Below are positions 27,782 through 36,629 of a stretch of DNA of 64,000 nucleotides, piece by piece (positions within the stretch are counted from its first letter, which is position 1; the number at the start of each line of letters is the position of its first letter). Position numbers and translations under genes: made by a program. The notes below the pieces were generated by a model. That model made no database searches, had not been told where the DNA came from, and worked only from the letters and a program-made list of their open reading frames with translations. This DNA is from JAKANT01 sp035502095 (GTDB lineage: Bacteria > Pseudomonadota > Gammaproteobacteria > Burkholderiales > Burkholderiaceae_F). The DNA lies in contig DATJUX010000010.1 of assembly GCA_035502095.1 (NCBI GenBank), positions 62,001-126,000 on the forward strand, given 5' to 3'.

Positions 27782-29788
27782 ATGCCACTCGAAAATCCAG
27801 GCGGAGCGCGACGGCTGGCGCCTGCTTCGTCCGTACGCCACGCGTTCGAGCGTTTTCGTTCCGGCGCAAGCCTGGCGCCCGGCGCGGTCGAGGGAACGAT
27901 CGCGCATTCGTGGCAGCGCTGCCTCGCCTTCGGTCTCGAGGAACGACGCAAACCCGACTTCGAAGGACTCTCGCTGCGCCGCCTGGGCGAAGCGCGCGAC
28001 CAGCACCGCAAGCTCGCGCTGCACGCGCTGCCGGTGATGGAGAACCTGTACCAGCAGATCGTCGACACGGAAAGCATGATCCTGCTCACCGACCCGCGCG
28101 GGCTGATCCTGCATTCGATCGGCGACGACGCGTTCCTGCAGCGCGCCGAGAAGGTGGCGTTGCGACCGGGCGTGGCCTGGTCCGAGAAGGAGAAGGGCAC
28201 CAACGCAATCGGCACCGCCATCGTCACCGCGGCCCCGACGCTCGTGCACGGGCCGGAACATTTTCTCGCCGCCAATCACTTCCTCACCTGTTCGGCGACG
28301 CCGATTGCGGATCCGCACGGCCAGCTGATCGGGGTGCTCGACGTGTCCGGCGACTGGCGCGGCTATCACCGCCACACCATGGCCCTGGTGCGCATGTCGG
28401 CAAGCGTGATCGAGAACAACCTCTTCGACGGGGCGTTTCCCGACGAGATCACCCTGCACTTCCACGCGCGCCCCGAGCTGATCGGCACGCTGTTCGAGGG
28501 CATCGCGGTGTTCCGCACCGACGGCACGTTCGTGACCGCGAACAAGAGCGCGTTGTTCCAGCTTGGCCTTGACCTGCCGGCGCTACGGGGCCGATCGTTC
28601 GTCGAGCTGTTCGGCGTGCCGCTGCCGGCGGTGCTCAACCAACTGGCCATCCGTGTCGACCGGCCGGTGAGCCTCGGTCTGCAATCGGGCGTCCGGGTGA
28701 TGGCGCGACTGCACCTCGCCCAGGAAATGACGCGCGCCAGCGGCGTCGGAGCGCCGTTTGCCGGGCAGGACGGTTCGCGTGAGCCGACCCAGCGCACGCG
28801 CACGCAGGGGACGACGCCCGCGGTCACCCTCGCGCAACTCGAGACCGGCGATCCGCAGGTCGCGCACGTGATCGGTCGTGTACGCCGCGTGCTCGGGCGC
28901 GACATTCCGATCCTGATCCAGGGCGAGACCGGCACCGGAAAGGAACTGCTGGCGCGGGCGATCCACGCTGCTTCGCCACGTGCAGCCGGCCCGTTCGTCG
29001 CGGTGAACTGCGCCTCGATCCCGGAGAACCTGATCGAATCCGAGCTGTTCGGCTACGAGGAAGGCGCCTTCACCGGCGCCCGCAAGCGCGGGCACGACGG
29101 CCGCATCTTCCAGGCCCATGGCGGCACGCTCTTCCTCGACGAGATCGGCGACATGCCGACCGGACTGCAGGCCCGCCTGCTGCGCGTGCTGCAGGAACGG
29201 GTGGTCACACCACTGGGCAGCGCGCGCGAACAGAAGGTCGACATCGCCGTGATCTGCGCCACGCACCGGCGTTTGAAGGAAGCGATCGCGGCCGGATCGT
29301 TCCGCGATGATCTGTACTACCGCCTGAACGGGCTAACGGTGACGCTGCCGGCGCTGCGCGCGCGCAGCGATCTCGACGCGCTGGTGCGAGGGCTCATCGA
29401 TTCGTTCGGACCGGAGGGCGAAGGCGTGCGCGTCGCGCCCGAAGTACTCGGGTTGTTCGGTCGCCACCCCTGGCCCGGCAATCTGCGCCAGCTTGCGTCG
29501 GTGCTGCGCACCTCGCTCGCGATGCTGGGGTCGGATCGCGAACTGCGCGCCGAGCATCTGCCGGACGACCTGGTCGACGAGCTCGCACCTCCGACAGCCT
29601 CTGCTGCAGCTGCGCCGACGTGCCCCGTCGGAGGCGCGCCCAACTCGCTGCACACGCTCAAAGCGACGGCCATCGAACGCGCGCTTGTGGAGCACGGCGG
29701 CAACGTGTCGGCCGCCGCACGCAGCCTGGGCGTGAGCCGCAACACGATCTATCGGCGCCAGCCCGGGCCGCGCGACGGCGGGCGCTGA
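27782..29788 (+). CDS. AcoR-type sigma-54-dependent transcriptional activator
   Basis: 668 residues from ATG 27782 (AGGAGA upstream). An N-terminal GAF sensor (about 75-190: KEKGTNAIGTAIVTAAPTLV ... FLTCSATPIADPHG) is followed by a PAS-like segment near 245-310. The AAA+ core covers about 350-575: Walker A GETGTGKE at 381, the sigma-54 contact loop GAFTGA at about 428 and Walker B GGTLFLDEIGD. A Fis-type HTH ends the chain (NVSAAARSLGVSRNTIYRR). This layout is that of AcoR/MimR-like regulators of alcohol, ketone or acetoin use. Sits between the two sigma-54 promoters found in the window. Confidence 0.94.
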   Translation: MPLENPGGARRLAPASSVRHAFERFRSGASLAPGAVEGTIAHSWQRCLAFGLEERRKPDFEGLSLRRLGEARDQHRKLALHALPVMENLYQQIVDTESMILLTDPRGLILHSIGDDAFLQRAEKVALRPGVAWSEKEKGTNAIGTAIVTAAPTLVHGPEHFLAANHFLTCSATPIADPHGQLIGVLDVSGDWRGYHRHTMALVRMSASVIENNLFDGAFPDEITLHFHARPELIGTLFEGIAVFRTDGTFVTANKSALFQLGLDLPALRGRSFVELFGVPLPAVLNQLAIRVDRPVSLGLQSGVRVMARLHLAQEMTRASGVGAPFAGQDGSREPTQRTRTQGTTPAVTLAQLETGDPQVAHVIGRVRRVLGRDIPILIQGETGTGKELLARAIHAASPRAAGPFVAVNCASIPENLIESELFGYEEGAFTGARKRGHDGRIFQAHGGTLFLDEIGDMPTGLQARLLRVLQERVVTPLGSAREQKVDIAVICATHRRLKEAIAAGSFRDDLYYRLNGLTVTLPALRARSDLDALVRGLIDSFGPEGEGVRVAPEVLGLFGRHPWPGNLRQLASVLRTSLAMLGSDRELRAEHLPDDLVDELAPPTASAAAAPTCPVGGAPNSLHTLKATAIERALVEHGGNVSAAARSLGVSRNTIYRRQPGPRDGGR

Positions 29789-29852
29789 GTTACTCTCGAT
29801 GATCCGGCCGCAGCGACGCCGCTCGGCCGCTTTATCCGCCGCCCGATTGGCC

Positions 29853-31274
29853 ATGCATGGACTTCCTCTGTCGTTCGCCCGGACGGCCAAGCCGCGTCTT
29901 GCGCGGCTGCTCGACGGGCTCGAGACCGGCCTCGTCGAACGGCGCAGCGTCGTGCGGCTTGCAGTGCTCGCAGCCCTCGCGCGCGAGCACACGCTGCTGA
30001 TCGGCCCGCCCGGAACGGCCAAGAGCCAGCTCGCACGCCGCCTGCACCACGCGTTCAGCGATGCCCGTTACTTCGAGCGCCTGCTAACGCGCTTCACGGT
30101 TCCCGAAGAGCTGTTCGGCCCGCTTTCGATCCGCGCTCTCGAGGAGGATCGCTACGAGCGCCTGACCGCGGGTTTCCTGCCCGACGCGTCGATCGCCTTC
30201 ATCGACGAAGTGTTCAAGGCCAACAGCGCGATCCTCAACGCCCTGCTCACGCTGCTCAACGAGCGGCTGTTCGACAACGGCGCCGGCCGGCAGCGCTGCC
30301 CGTTGATCAGCCTGATCGGCGCCACCAACCAGGTGCCGCAAGACGAAGTCGGCGAAGCGTTCTTCGACCGCTTTCTGCTGCGTGTGCCGGTGGCGCCTGT
30401 CAGCGCGGCCGGGTTTCACGCGTTGCTCGAGCGCGCCCCGGCCGACGAGGCCGCGGCCGTCGAGGCGTTCGACCAGGCGGAACGCGACGCGATCGGCGCG
30501 GCGGCGCACTCGGTGCCGGTGCTGCCGGAGGTCGTGGCATTGATCGCCGAGTTGCGTGCCCACCTCGTGGAGCGAGGGACCTACATATCGGATCGGCGCT
30601 GGGTGAAGATCGTCGCCTTGCTCAGGGTGGCGGCCGTGACCGATGGAAGGGATCGGGTCGGCATCTGGGATCTCGCGCTGCTGCCTGCGTGCACCGCCCC
30701 GGACCCGGAGGGCCAGGCTCACGTGAGCGAGTGGCTCGCGCAGCGCCTCGGCGTGAGTGACACTGTGGCGCCGCAGCGCCTGACCCGCGTGGTGGAGGCA
30801 TTCGAGGCGCAGCGCGAAGTGGAGGAGAACGCCAACGACCTCGACTACGACGAATCCGGTCGCCTGCGATTCGGCAGCCTGGACACGGCGCGATCGCTCG
30901 CCGCCGAAATCGGCGACGCCAAGGGCGGCGCCCTTGCAATGCGCATGACCTATACCCGCCGACGGCGCTACGGCGAGCGCCACATCCGCGCGCGCCTGGA
31001 GCAGATCGACGCGCTCATGGCGCGCATCGGCCGCTACGTCGATGAATTGGCGGCAGCGCGCGCCGATCTCGCCGAGCAGACGCGCGAAGCGTTGTGGCTG
31101 GACGCCGCTTTCGCGGAGCGTGCACGCGAAAACCTCGCGCGTACGGCGGAGGCACTGGCAGCGTTGCAGCGGCGCGCATTGCAGGCACGCGAAGGGTTCG
31201 CGGCTCTGCCGCGTCTGGCGCAAGATCCGGGGACGGTGCCTGCCCCGATCGAGCACGAAGCGCTCGCCGACTGA
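29853..31274 (+). CDS. ravA: RavA-family MoxR AAA+ ATPase
   Basis: 473 residues if ATG 29853 is used; ATG 29799 would add 18 residues, but the distance from the N-terminus to the conserved ER...VRL block fits E. coli RavA best with 29853. Neither has a good ribosome site. Walker A LLIGPPGTAKSQLARRL, Walker B ASIAFIDEVFKANSAILN and sensor-1 LIGATNQVPQDE are intact, and YISDRRWVKIVALLRVAA is the RavA lid signature. The C-terminal half is a coiled-coil rich helical region. Partner viaA overlaps its stop. RavA-ViaA is linked in E. coli to respiratory iron-sulfur enzymes. Confidence 0.88.
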   Translation: MHGLPLSFARTAKPRLARLLDGLETGLVERRSVVRLAVLAALAREHTLLIGPPGTAKSQLARRLHHAFSDARYFERLLTRFTVPEELFGPLSIRALEEDRYERLTAGFLPDASIAFIDEVFKANSAILNALLTLLNERLFDNGAGRQRCPLISLIGATNQVPQDEVGEAFFDRFLLRVPVAPVSAAGFHALLERAPADEAAAVEAFDQAERDAIGAAAHSVPVLPEVVALIAELRAHLVERGTYISDRRWVKIVALLRVAAVTDGRDRVGIWDLALLPACTAPDPEGQAHVSEWLAQRLGVSDTVAPQRLTRVVEAFEAQREVEENANDLDYDESGRLRFGSLDTARSLAAEIGDAKGGALAMRMTYTRRRRYGERHIRARLEQIDALMARIGRYVDELAAARADLAEQTREALWLDAAFAERARENLARTAEALAALQRRALQAREGFAALPRLAQDPGTVPAPIEHEALAD

Positions 31275-32875
31275 TGCACGCCAAGCCCAAGGCAGGGGGA
31301 AGGCCGCTTCTCTTCGAGCAGGCCGAGGCGCAACTCGCGGCTCTCGACAACCTGCCGCGCACCCTTTGGCTGGCCGGGCTCACCAACTCCCAAGGACCGG
31401 TCGAACCGCGCCTCGCAACGTTGCTGGAACTGCTGACGGCGCTCGTCGCCGCCTCGCTCCCGCCGGCCAGCACGTGGCATTGGCCCTCGGCGCGCCTCGC
31501 GGAGGGTCTGGCGCGAGCGATCGCGGCGCTGGAGCTGCCGCGCTACTGCGCGCAGCGGCCCGATCTCGCGGATACCGTGCTGCGCAGCCTGCTGTTTCAT
31601 ACCGATCTGGTCGTGGACTACATGGATCGCGGCGCGACCAGCGCGGCGGCGATCGCCATGGTGGTCGAGGCGTTCGCGGCGGACTGGAAGCAACGCCGCG
31701 GCGAGATAGACGAACTGATCGACGTCTTCGGCGACCTGCCGAAGAACACGCGCTGGGACCTGCTGCGCGGCCTGCTCGCAGGATCCAGCTGGCAGGAGGT
31801 GGTTCGGATCCGGCGCCTGCTGGAACGCCTGCCAGAGCTTGCGCACGTCGTTCGCGCTCTCGGGCGTGTGCACGCGACCGAGGAACCGGACCCGGCAAGC
31901 CGGCAAGCTGTGCCGGCTTTCGAGCCACGCGACGCGCCGGTGCGACGCACCCGCACGATACGCATCCCCCACCTTCCGGGCGCGACGCGCGGGATCTTCC
32001 GCTCGGATCGGGTCGCGCGCATGTTGCCGGCCGAAGCGACGTTGCTCGGGCATCCGCGCTTGCGGCTGGTGTGGCATGCGCGCCGCGCCGAGCGGACGCT
32101 ACTCACTTACGAGGACGACGACCGGATGCAGGAAGAGGTGCTGGAGACCGCGCCGACCCTGCAAGCCAGCGCGAAGCAGGAGCCGCAGCGGCGCCGCGAG
32201 ATGGGGCCCATGATCGTCTGCGTCGACACCTCGGGCTCGATGCAGGGCGGCGCGGAAGCCGTTGCCAAGGCGACCGTGCTCGAAGCGGTGCGTACCGCGC
32301 ACGCGCAGCAGCGCGCGTGCCACCTGTTTGCCTTCAGCGGTCCGGACGAGATCTTGGAGCTCAGGCCGGGGCTCGACGTGCAGGGCATCGAGGATCTCGC
32401 GGGATTTCTGGGCCAGAGCTTTCGCGGCGGCACCGATGTCTGCGGGCCGCTCGCAAGAAGCCTCGACCTGTTGCAGGACGAGGACCTGCGGTTCGCCGAC
32501 CTGCTGATCGCATCCGATGGCGAGTTCGGGGCGACCCGTGACCTCGCGCAACGCCTGCGGGAATGCAAGGTGGAGCAGGGATTGCGCGTGCAAGGCATCC
32601 TGATCGGCGACCGCGAGACGATCGGCCTGTTGGAACTGGCCGACGACATCTTCTGGGTGCGCGATTGGCGCCGCTTCGGCACCTCGCAGGCCGATTCACC
32701 GGTCCACTCGAAGAGCCTGACCGCGCTCTATTTCCCGGGCGCCTTGCGCACGCCGGAGAATCGTGCGCGTACGGTTTCCGGCGCCGAGGCCTCCGCCGCG
32801 ATGCGCTCCGGACAAAACGACTTCGGTGCCCATGCAAGCGCGCCCGGCGCCGGTTCCGACGAACCGGATGCGTGA
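31274..32875 (+). CDS. viaA: ViaA-family VWA-domain protein
   Basis: 533 residues; ATG 31274 overlaps the ravA stop by one base (TGATG), so translation is coupled. The N-terminal helical region includes DVFGDLPKNTRWDLLRGLL. The VWA domain begins near 310 with MIVCVDTSGSMQGG, and continues with HLFAFSGPDEILEL, FRGGTDVCGPL and LIASDGEFG. The MIDAS residues (DxSxS, Thr, Asp) are complete. It should form a chaperone pair with RavA. The C-terminal 40 residues are low-complexity. Confidence 0.9.
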   Translation: MHAKPKAGGRPLLFEQAEAQLAALDNLPRTLWLAGLTNSQGPVEPRLATLLELLTALVAASLPPASTWHWPSARLAEGLARAIAALELPRYCAQRPDLADTVLRSLLFHTDLVVDYMDRGATSAAAIAMVVEAFAADWKQRRGEIDELIDVFGDLPKNTRWDLLRGLLAGSSWQEVVRIRRLLERLPELAHVVRALGRVHATEEPDPASRQAVPAFEPRDAPVRRTRTIRIPHLPGATRGIFRSDRVARMLPAEATLLGHPRLRLVWHARRAERTLLTYEDDDRMQEEVLETAPTLQASAKQEPQRRREMGPMIVCVDTSGSMQGGAEAVAKATVLEAVRTAHAQQRACHLFAFSGPDEILELRPGLDVQGIEDLAGFLGQSFRGGTDVCGPLARSLDLLQDEDLRFADLLIASDGEFGATRDLAQRLRECKVEQGLRVQGILIGDRETIGLLELADDIFWVRDWRRFGTSQADSPVHSKSLTALYFPGALRTPENRARTVSGAEASAAMRSGQNDFGAHASAPGAGSDEPDA

Positions 32876-32879
32876 TCGC

Positions 32880-33743
32880 ATGAGCGTTGCCGCAGAGCTG
32901 CTCGCCCTGTTCGACCGTGCCGCACCGTGCCTCGGTCGGCTGCGGGTGCGCCGGCTGCATCTGCCGCCGCCGAACGCCGCCGACTCCCTCAGCGGCGAGT
33001 TCTGCGCACTCGAGCTCGACAACGGCGCGATCGGCCTGAGCTACGTGCTGCTCGACGGAATGCTGGCGCGCCTCATGACTTCGAGCGAGGCCGGCGCGCT
33101 GGAAGGCGCGGACGCATGGTCGGTGGCGCGTGGATATGCGGACACGGCGGCGATCCGGCGTACGCTCGGGTTCGCCGCTGTCAACGCGCTTTCGCGCAGC
33201 CTGTTCGATCGGGCGCGCTTCGCACCGTCCGCGAGCGCGGACTCGATCGGCCTCCTGCAGCCGCAGCCTAGTGATCATATCGGCATGATCGGCTACTTCG
33301 GCCGCCTGATCCCGCGCGTGATCGGCACCGGTGCCCGGCTGACCATCGTCGAACTGAGGGCCGACCTCGCCGGGGCGCGCGAGGACTATCGCGTGACCCT
33401 CGATCCAGGCGAGCTCGCGACCTGCAACAAGATCCTCTCGACCAGCACGCTGCTGCTGAACGACACGCTCGACCGGATGCTTGCGGCGTGCACCGCCGCA
33501 CGCATCTTCGCGATGGTCGGCCCGGGCGCCGGATGCTTGCCCGATCCGCTGTTCGCACGCGGCGTCAGCCTGCTCGGCGGCACGTGGATCGATGATCCAC
33601 GTTCGTTCTGCCGCGCATTGGTCGCGGGCGAGTCGTGGCAACGACACGCGCACAAATGCGCGCTGCGCCGCGAGGACTATCCGGGCTTCGAGGAACTGCT
33701 CGCGCGCGCGAACGCGGATACGAGCGCGGCGAAACGTTCCTGA
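32880..33743 (+). CDS. DUF364/DUF4213 protein, putative metal-chelation protein
   Basis: 287 residues from ATG 32880 (ATG 32868 would overlap viaA by 8 nt). The N-terminal third matches the DUF4213 pattern, an enolase-N-like fold (CALELDNGAIGLSYVLLDGM). The C-terminal part, from SDHIGMIGYFGRLIP, with TSTLLLNDTLDRML and FAMVGPGAGCLPDPLFARGV, is DUF364, a Rossmann-like domain proposed to bind heavy metals. Proteins of this family often lie near metal-cofactor genes. Here it converges, 17 nt apart, on the tungstate transporter, suggesting a link with Mo/W handling. The exact role is unknown. Confidence 0.78.
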   Translation: MSVAAELLALFDRAAPCLGRLRVRRLHLPPPNAADSLSGEFCALELDNGAIGLSYVLLDGMLARLMTSSEAGALEGADAWSVARGYADTAAIRRTLGFAAVNALSRSLFDRARFAPSASADSIGLLQPQPSDHIGMIGYFGRLIPRVIGTGARLTIVELRADLAGAREDYRVTLDPGELATCNKILSTSTLLLNDTLDRMLAACTAARIFAMVGPGAGCLPDPLFARGVSLLGGTWIDDPRSFCRALVAGESWQRHAHKCALRREDYPGFEELLARANADTSAAKRS

Positions 33744-33760
33744 CCATAGCGGGCGACGCC

Positions 33761-34618
33761 TCAGTCGCGCTTCGCCGCCTGCTGCGCGCTCGGGAAGAAG
33801 AGCTGCTCCCCATTCACCTTGTACGCGGCGATCGTGGCCTGGCCGCTCGGGGCGGTGATCCAGTCGATGAAGCGCTGCGCGGCCTCCCGCCTGACATGCG
33901 GGAACTTGCGCGGATTGACCATCATGACGCCGTACGGGTTGAACAGGCGCGGATCGCCGGCGAAAACGATCGTGAGATCCTGCCGGTTCTTGAAGGAGAG
34001 CCAGGTGCCACGATCCGCAAGCGCGTACGCACCGAGGCCGGCTGCCGTGTTCAGCGTCGGGCCCATGCCGGCGCCAAGCTCCTTGTAGTTGGCAAGCGTC
34101 CTCGGATCGATCCCGGCGTCTTTCCAGAAGCGCAGTTCCGCCGCATGCGTCCCGCTCTTGTCGCCGCGGGACGCGAATGTCGCGTTCGCCGCGGCCACGC
34201 GCTTGAAGGCGTCGAGCACATCGGCGCTCTCCCTGACGCCCGCCGGATCCCGTTTCGGTCCGACGATGACGAAGTCGTTGTACATGACGTCGCGCCGGTC
34301 GACGCCGAAGCCTTCGACGATGAACCGGTCTTCGGCCGGACGGTCGTGCACCAGGACCACGTCGGCATCACCGCGCCGCCCCATGTCGAGCGCCTGCCCG
34401 GTGCCCACCGCGACCACGTGCACCTTGATCCCGGTCGCCTTCTCGAACGCAGGCAGCAGGTACTGGAACAGGCCCGATTGTTCGGTCGACGTAGTGGAAG
34501 CGACGGTGATGGTTTCCTGCGCCTGGGCCGAAACCGCGAGAGCGAGCGTCACACCGAACGCGGCGCGGGGCAGACCGAGGCGGACACGATCGATCAGGTC
34601 GGAAAGGAAATTCGCCAT
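33761..34618 (-). CDS. tupA: Tungstate ABC transporter, substrate-binding protein
   Basis: 285 residues with a signal peptide ending near AQA. The oxyanion site is seen as ITVASTTSTEQSGLFQYLL (the TTST motif typical of TupA) and ASRGDKSGTHAAEL near 140. These mark TupA rather than the molybdate protein ModA. GGGAGAG precedes ATG 34618. The start overlaps the end of the ATPase gene by 25 nt. Last gene of the tungsten operon; imports WO4 for the aldehyde oxidoreductase. Confidence 0.92.
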   Translation of the reverse strand: MANFLSDLIDRVRLGLPRAAFGVTLALAVSAQAQETITVASTTSTEQSGLFQYLLPAFEKATGIKVHVVAVGTGQALDMGRRGDADVVLVHDRPAEDRFIVEGFGVDRRDVMYNDFVIVGPKRDPAGVRESADVLDAFKRVAAANATFASRGDKSGTHAAELRFWKDAGIDPRTLANYKELGAGMGPTLNTAAGLGAYALADRGTWLSFKNRQDLTIVFAGDPRLFNPYGVMMVNPRKFPHVRREAAQRFIDWITAPSGQATIAAYKVNGEQLFFPSAQQAAKRD

Positions 34619-35313
34619 GGAAGCTCTCCCTGGATGAACAGCCGGGCTTCGCTGGATTGCGGGCGCGCGAAGAAACGGGCCGCCGGTGCCTGCTCGCCGA
34701 TGCGGCCGGCCGCGATGAACACGATGTCGTCGGCGATGCGCATCGCCTGCGCGAGGTTGTGCGTCGACAGGAATATCTTGGTGCCCTCGGTGCGGATCTC
34801 GCGCACGATACGCTCCACCGCCTCGGTCGCAGTCGGATCGAGACTCGCGGTCGGCTCGTCGAGCAACAGCAGGCGCGGACGCATGGCCCAAGCGCGCGCC
34901 AGCGCGAGGCGCTGGATCTCGCCGCCCGAAAGCAATCGCGCACTGTCGGCGCTGCGATCCGCAAGTCCGACGCGTCCGAGGACTGCAGCGACGCGCCGGT
35001 CGCGTTCCGCCCGCGACAGACCGAGCATGCGCAGCCCGAGCGCGACGTTGGCCGCCACCGAGGCGCGAATCAGCATCGGGGCCTGGAACAGCATGGCCAC
35101 GGCGTCACCGGGTGCCGCGGCGCCGCCCCAGTCGATGCTGCCACTGTCGGGCACTTGCAGGCCCGCGACGAGCCGCATGAGAACGGTCTTGCCGGACCCG
35201 TTCGGCCCAAGCAGCACGCTGATGCCGTCGCCGCCCAGCGTCAGGTCGACGCCGGCCAGCACGGGTCGCCCGTTGGGTGCGAAACGCACGTTGTCGAGAC
35301 GGATCGGGAACAC
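34594..35313 (-). CDS. tupC: Tungstate ABC transporter, ATP-binding protein
   Basis: 239 residues starting at GTG 35313. Walker A LLGPNGSGKTVLMRL near 35, Q-loop MLFQAPML, signature LLSGGEIQRLALARA near 135 and Walker B LLLLDEPTASLDP are all present. Smaller than ModC and lacking its C-terminal molybdate-binding (TOBE) domain, as expected for TupC. It follows the permease gene by 10 nt and overlaps tupA by 25 nt. Confidence 0.9.
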   Translation of the reverse strand: MFPIRLDNVRFAPNGRPVLAGVDLTLGGDGISVLLGPNGSGKTVLMRLVAGLQVPDSGSIDWGGAAAPGDAVAMLFQAPMLIRASVAANVALGLRMLGLSRAERDRRVAAVLGRVGLADRSADSARLLSGGEIQRLALARAWAMRPRLLLLDEPTASLDPTATEAVERIVREIRTEGTKIFLSTHNLAQAMRIADDIVFIAAGRIGEQAPAARFFARPQSSEARLFIQGELPWRISFPT

Positions 35314-35323
35314 GGTGCGTGAC

Positions 35324-36019
35324 TCAGCCGTACCGGCGCATTGCCCAGCGCGAGAGCACGAGCGCGGATGAATTAAGGCCGACCACTACCGTCATCAGCA
35401 CGACGCCGAGTGCGATCGCCAGCGGCAGATCGCCCTTGCTCGTCTCGAGCGCGATGGTCGTCGTCATGACGCGGGTGAAGCCGTAGATGTTGCCCCCGAC
35501 GATCATCACGGCACCTACCTCGGACATCGCGCGACCGAGCCCGGCCAGCACCGCAACCAGCAGCGAATAGCGGCAGTCGTACAGGAGCAGGCTCATGCTG
35601 TGCCAGCGCGAGTAACGCATCAGGCGCAGCTCGATCGCGTACCCGCGCCACGCATCCTCGACGATTTGCCGCGTCAGCGCCGCAATGAGCGGCGCGGTCA
35701 GCAGCGTCTGCGCGATCACCATCGCGCTCGGCGTGAACAGCAGTCCGAGCGTGCCGAGCGGTCCGGTGCGCGAAAGCGCGAGGTAGACGACGACGCCGAC
35801 CACCACCGACGGCAGGCCCATCATGCTGTTGAGCGCGACGATGGCTGCACTGCGGCCGCAAAACCGGCTCACCGCGACCCATGCGCCCAACGGCAGGCCG
35901 ATCAGCGTCGCAAAGACCACCGCAAGCCCGCTGACGGTCACCGATAGCAGCACGATCGCCAGCAGGTCGTGCTGGAGGTCTCCGAGCAGCGCAAGCGCAT
36001 CGAGCAGCGTCTGCGCCAC
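35324..36019 (-). CDS. tupB: Tungstate ABC transporter, permease
   Basis: 231 residues from GTG 36019, about five to six membrane segments. The ABC permease coupling loop is visible as GRAMSEVGAVMIVGGNI near 165, the TupB/ModB-type EAA motif. The N-terminus DALALLGDLQHDLLAIVLLS and GLPSVVVGVVVYLAL are typical of tungstate permeases. Preceded after 2 nt by the unknown 95-residue gene. Confidence 0.92.
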   Translation of the reverse strand: MAQTLLDALALLGDLQHDLLAIVLLSVTVSGLAVVFATLIGLPLGAWVAVSRFCGRSAAIVALNSMMGLPSVVVGVVVYLALSRTGPLGTLGLLFTPSAMVIAQTLLTAPLIAALTRQIVEDAWRGYAIELRLMRYSRWHSMSLLLYDCRYSLLVAVLAGLGRAMSEVGAVMIVGGNIYGFTRVMTTTIALETSKGDLPLAIALGVVLMTVVVGLNSSALVLSRWAMRRYG

Positions 36020-36021
36020 GG

Positions 36022-36309
36022 TCAGCCGCCGCCGCGCTGGGTGGCGCGATCGAGATGCTCGAACAGACGGTCCTGGTCCTCCGGCGCGCCGCGCGCGAAC
36101 GCGAACCGCGCGCGCAGGCGCGGCATTCGCAGCATGCCGATCGCCAGCGGCGCGAGGGCCTCGATCTCGATCTCGAGCACCGCGTCGAACGCCTCGATGC
36201 GCAGGCGCCCGTCCTGGCGCGCCACGCCGCCGGGGAAGGCCAGTTCCAGTCCACGCACGAACTCCGCGACGCTCGCGCCGATCACGCGCTCACGGCGATC
36301 GAACGGCAT
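36022..36309 (-). CDS. Unknown 95-residue protein of the tungsten operon
   Basis: Small soluble protein starting at ATG 36309; a longer start at 36354 would overlap moaD. It opens MPFDRRERVIGASVAEFVRG and has a central beta-like stretch LRIEAFDAVLEIEIEALAPL, then LRMPRLRARFAF. No cysteines, no signal peptide, no known motif. It is packed 13 nt after moaD and 2 nt before tupB, so it is surely part of the operon. Its two parallel phrases, each with an acidic beta strand, might form a small dimeric fold. A role in tungsten cofactor assembly is a guess from position. Confidence 0.65.
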   Translation of the reverse strand: MPFDRRERVIGASVAEFVRGLELAFPGGVARQDGRLRIEAFDAVLEIEIEALAPLAIGMLRMPRLRARFAFARGAPEDQDRLFEHLDRATQRGGG

Positions 36310-36322
36310 GCCGCGGGCGCGA

Positions 36323-36574
36323 TCACCCCCCCGCGACGGGAGGCCAGACTGCAAGGGCGTCCCCCGTGCGGAGCGCCTGCCGCGAGCGCGCGTCCGCGGG
36401 AACGAAGAGACCGTTGACCAGCACTAGATGGACAAGCTTCGACGGCAGGTTGAGCGACTGCAGCAGGCCGGCGATGGTCGTGCCTTCGGGCACGTCCAGG
36501 TCGACCTTGTTCTGCGTGGCGCCGGCGGGGAGGAAGTCGGTCAGTTGGGCGTAAAGCTTGAGCGTGATCTGCAT
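36323..36574 (-). CDS. moaD: MoaD-family sulfur carrier of tungsten/molybdenum cofactor synthesis
   Basis: 83 residues starting at ATG 36574 with a ubiquitin-like beta-grasp fold: ITLKLYAQLTDFLP, LDVPEGTTIAGLLQSLNLP and LVLVNGLFVPADARSRQALRTGD. It ends with the diagnostic Gly-Gly (PPVAGG), which is adenylated by MoeB and charged with sulfur to make molybdopterin. Such MoaD-like genes accompany aldehyde oxidoreductase operons. Its activating enzyme could be the MoeB at 41857. Confidence 0.9.
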   Translation of the reverse strand: MQITLKLYAQLTDFLPAGATQNKVDLDVPEGTTIAGLLQSLNLPSKLVHLVLVNGLFVPADARSRQALRTGDALAVWPPVAGG

Positions 36575-36629
36575 GACTCGGGGTGCAGGGGCACGAGGCT
36601 GGGCCCCCGATGGTAACGGCACGCGCGCG

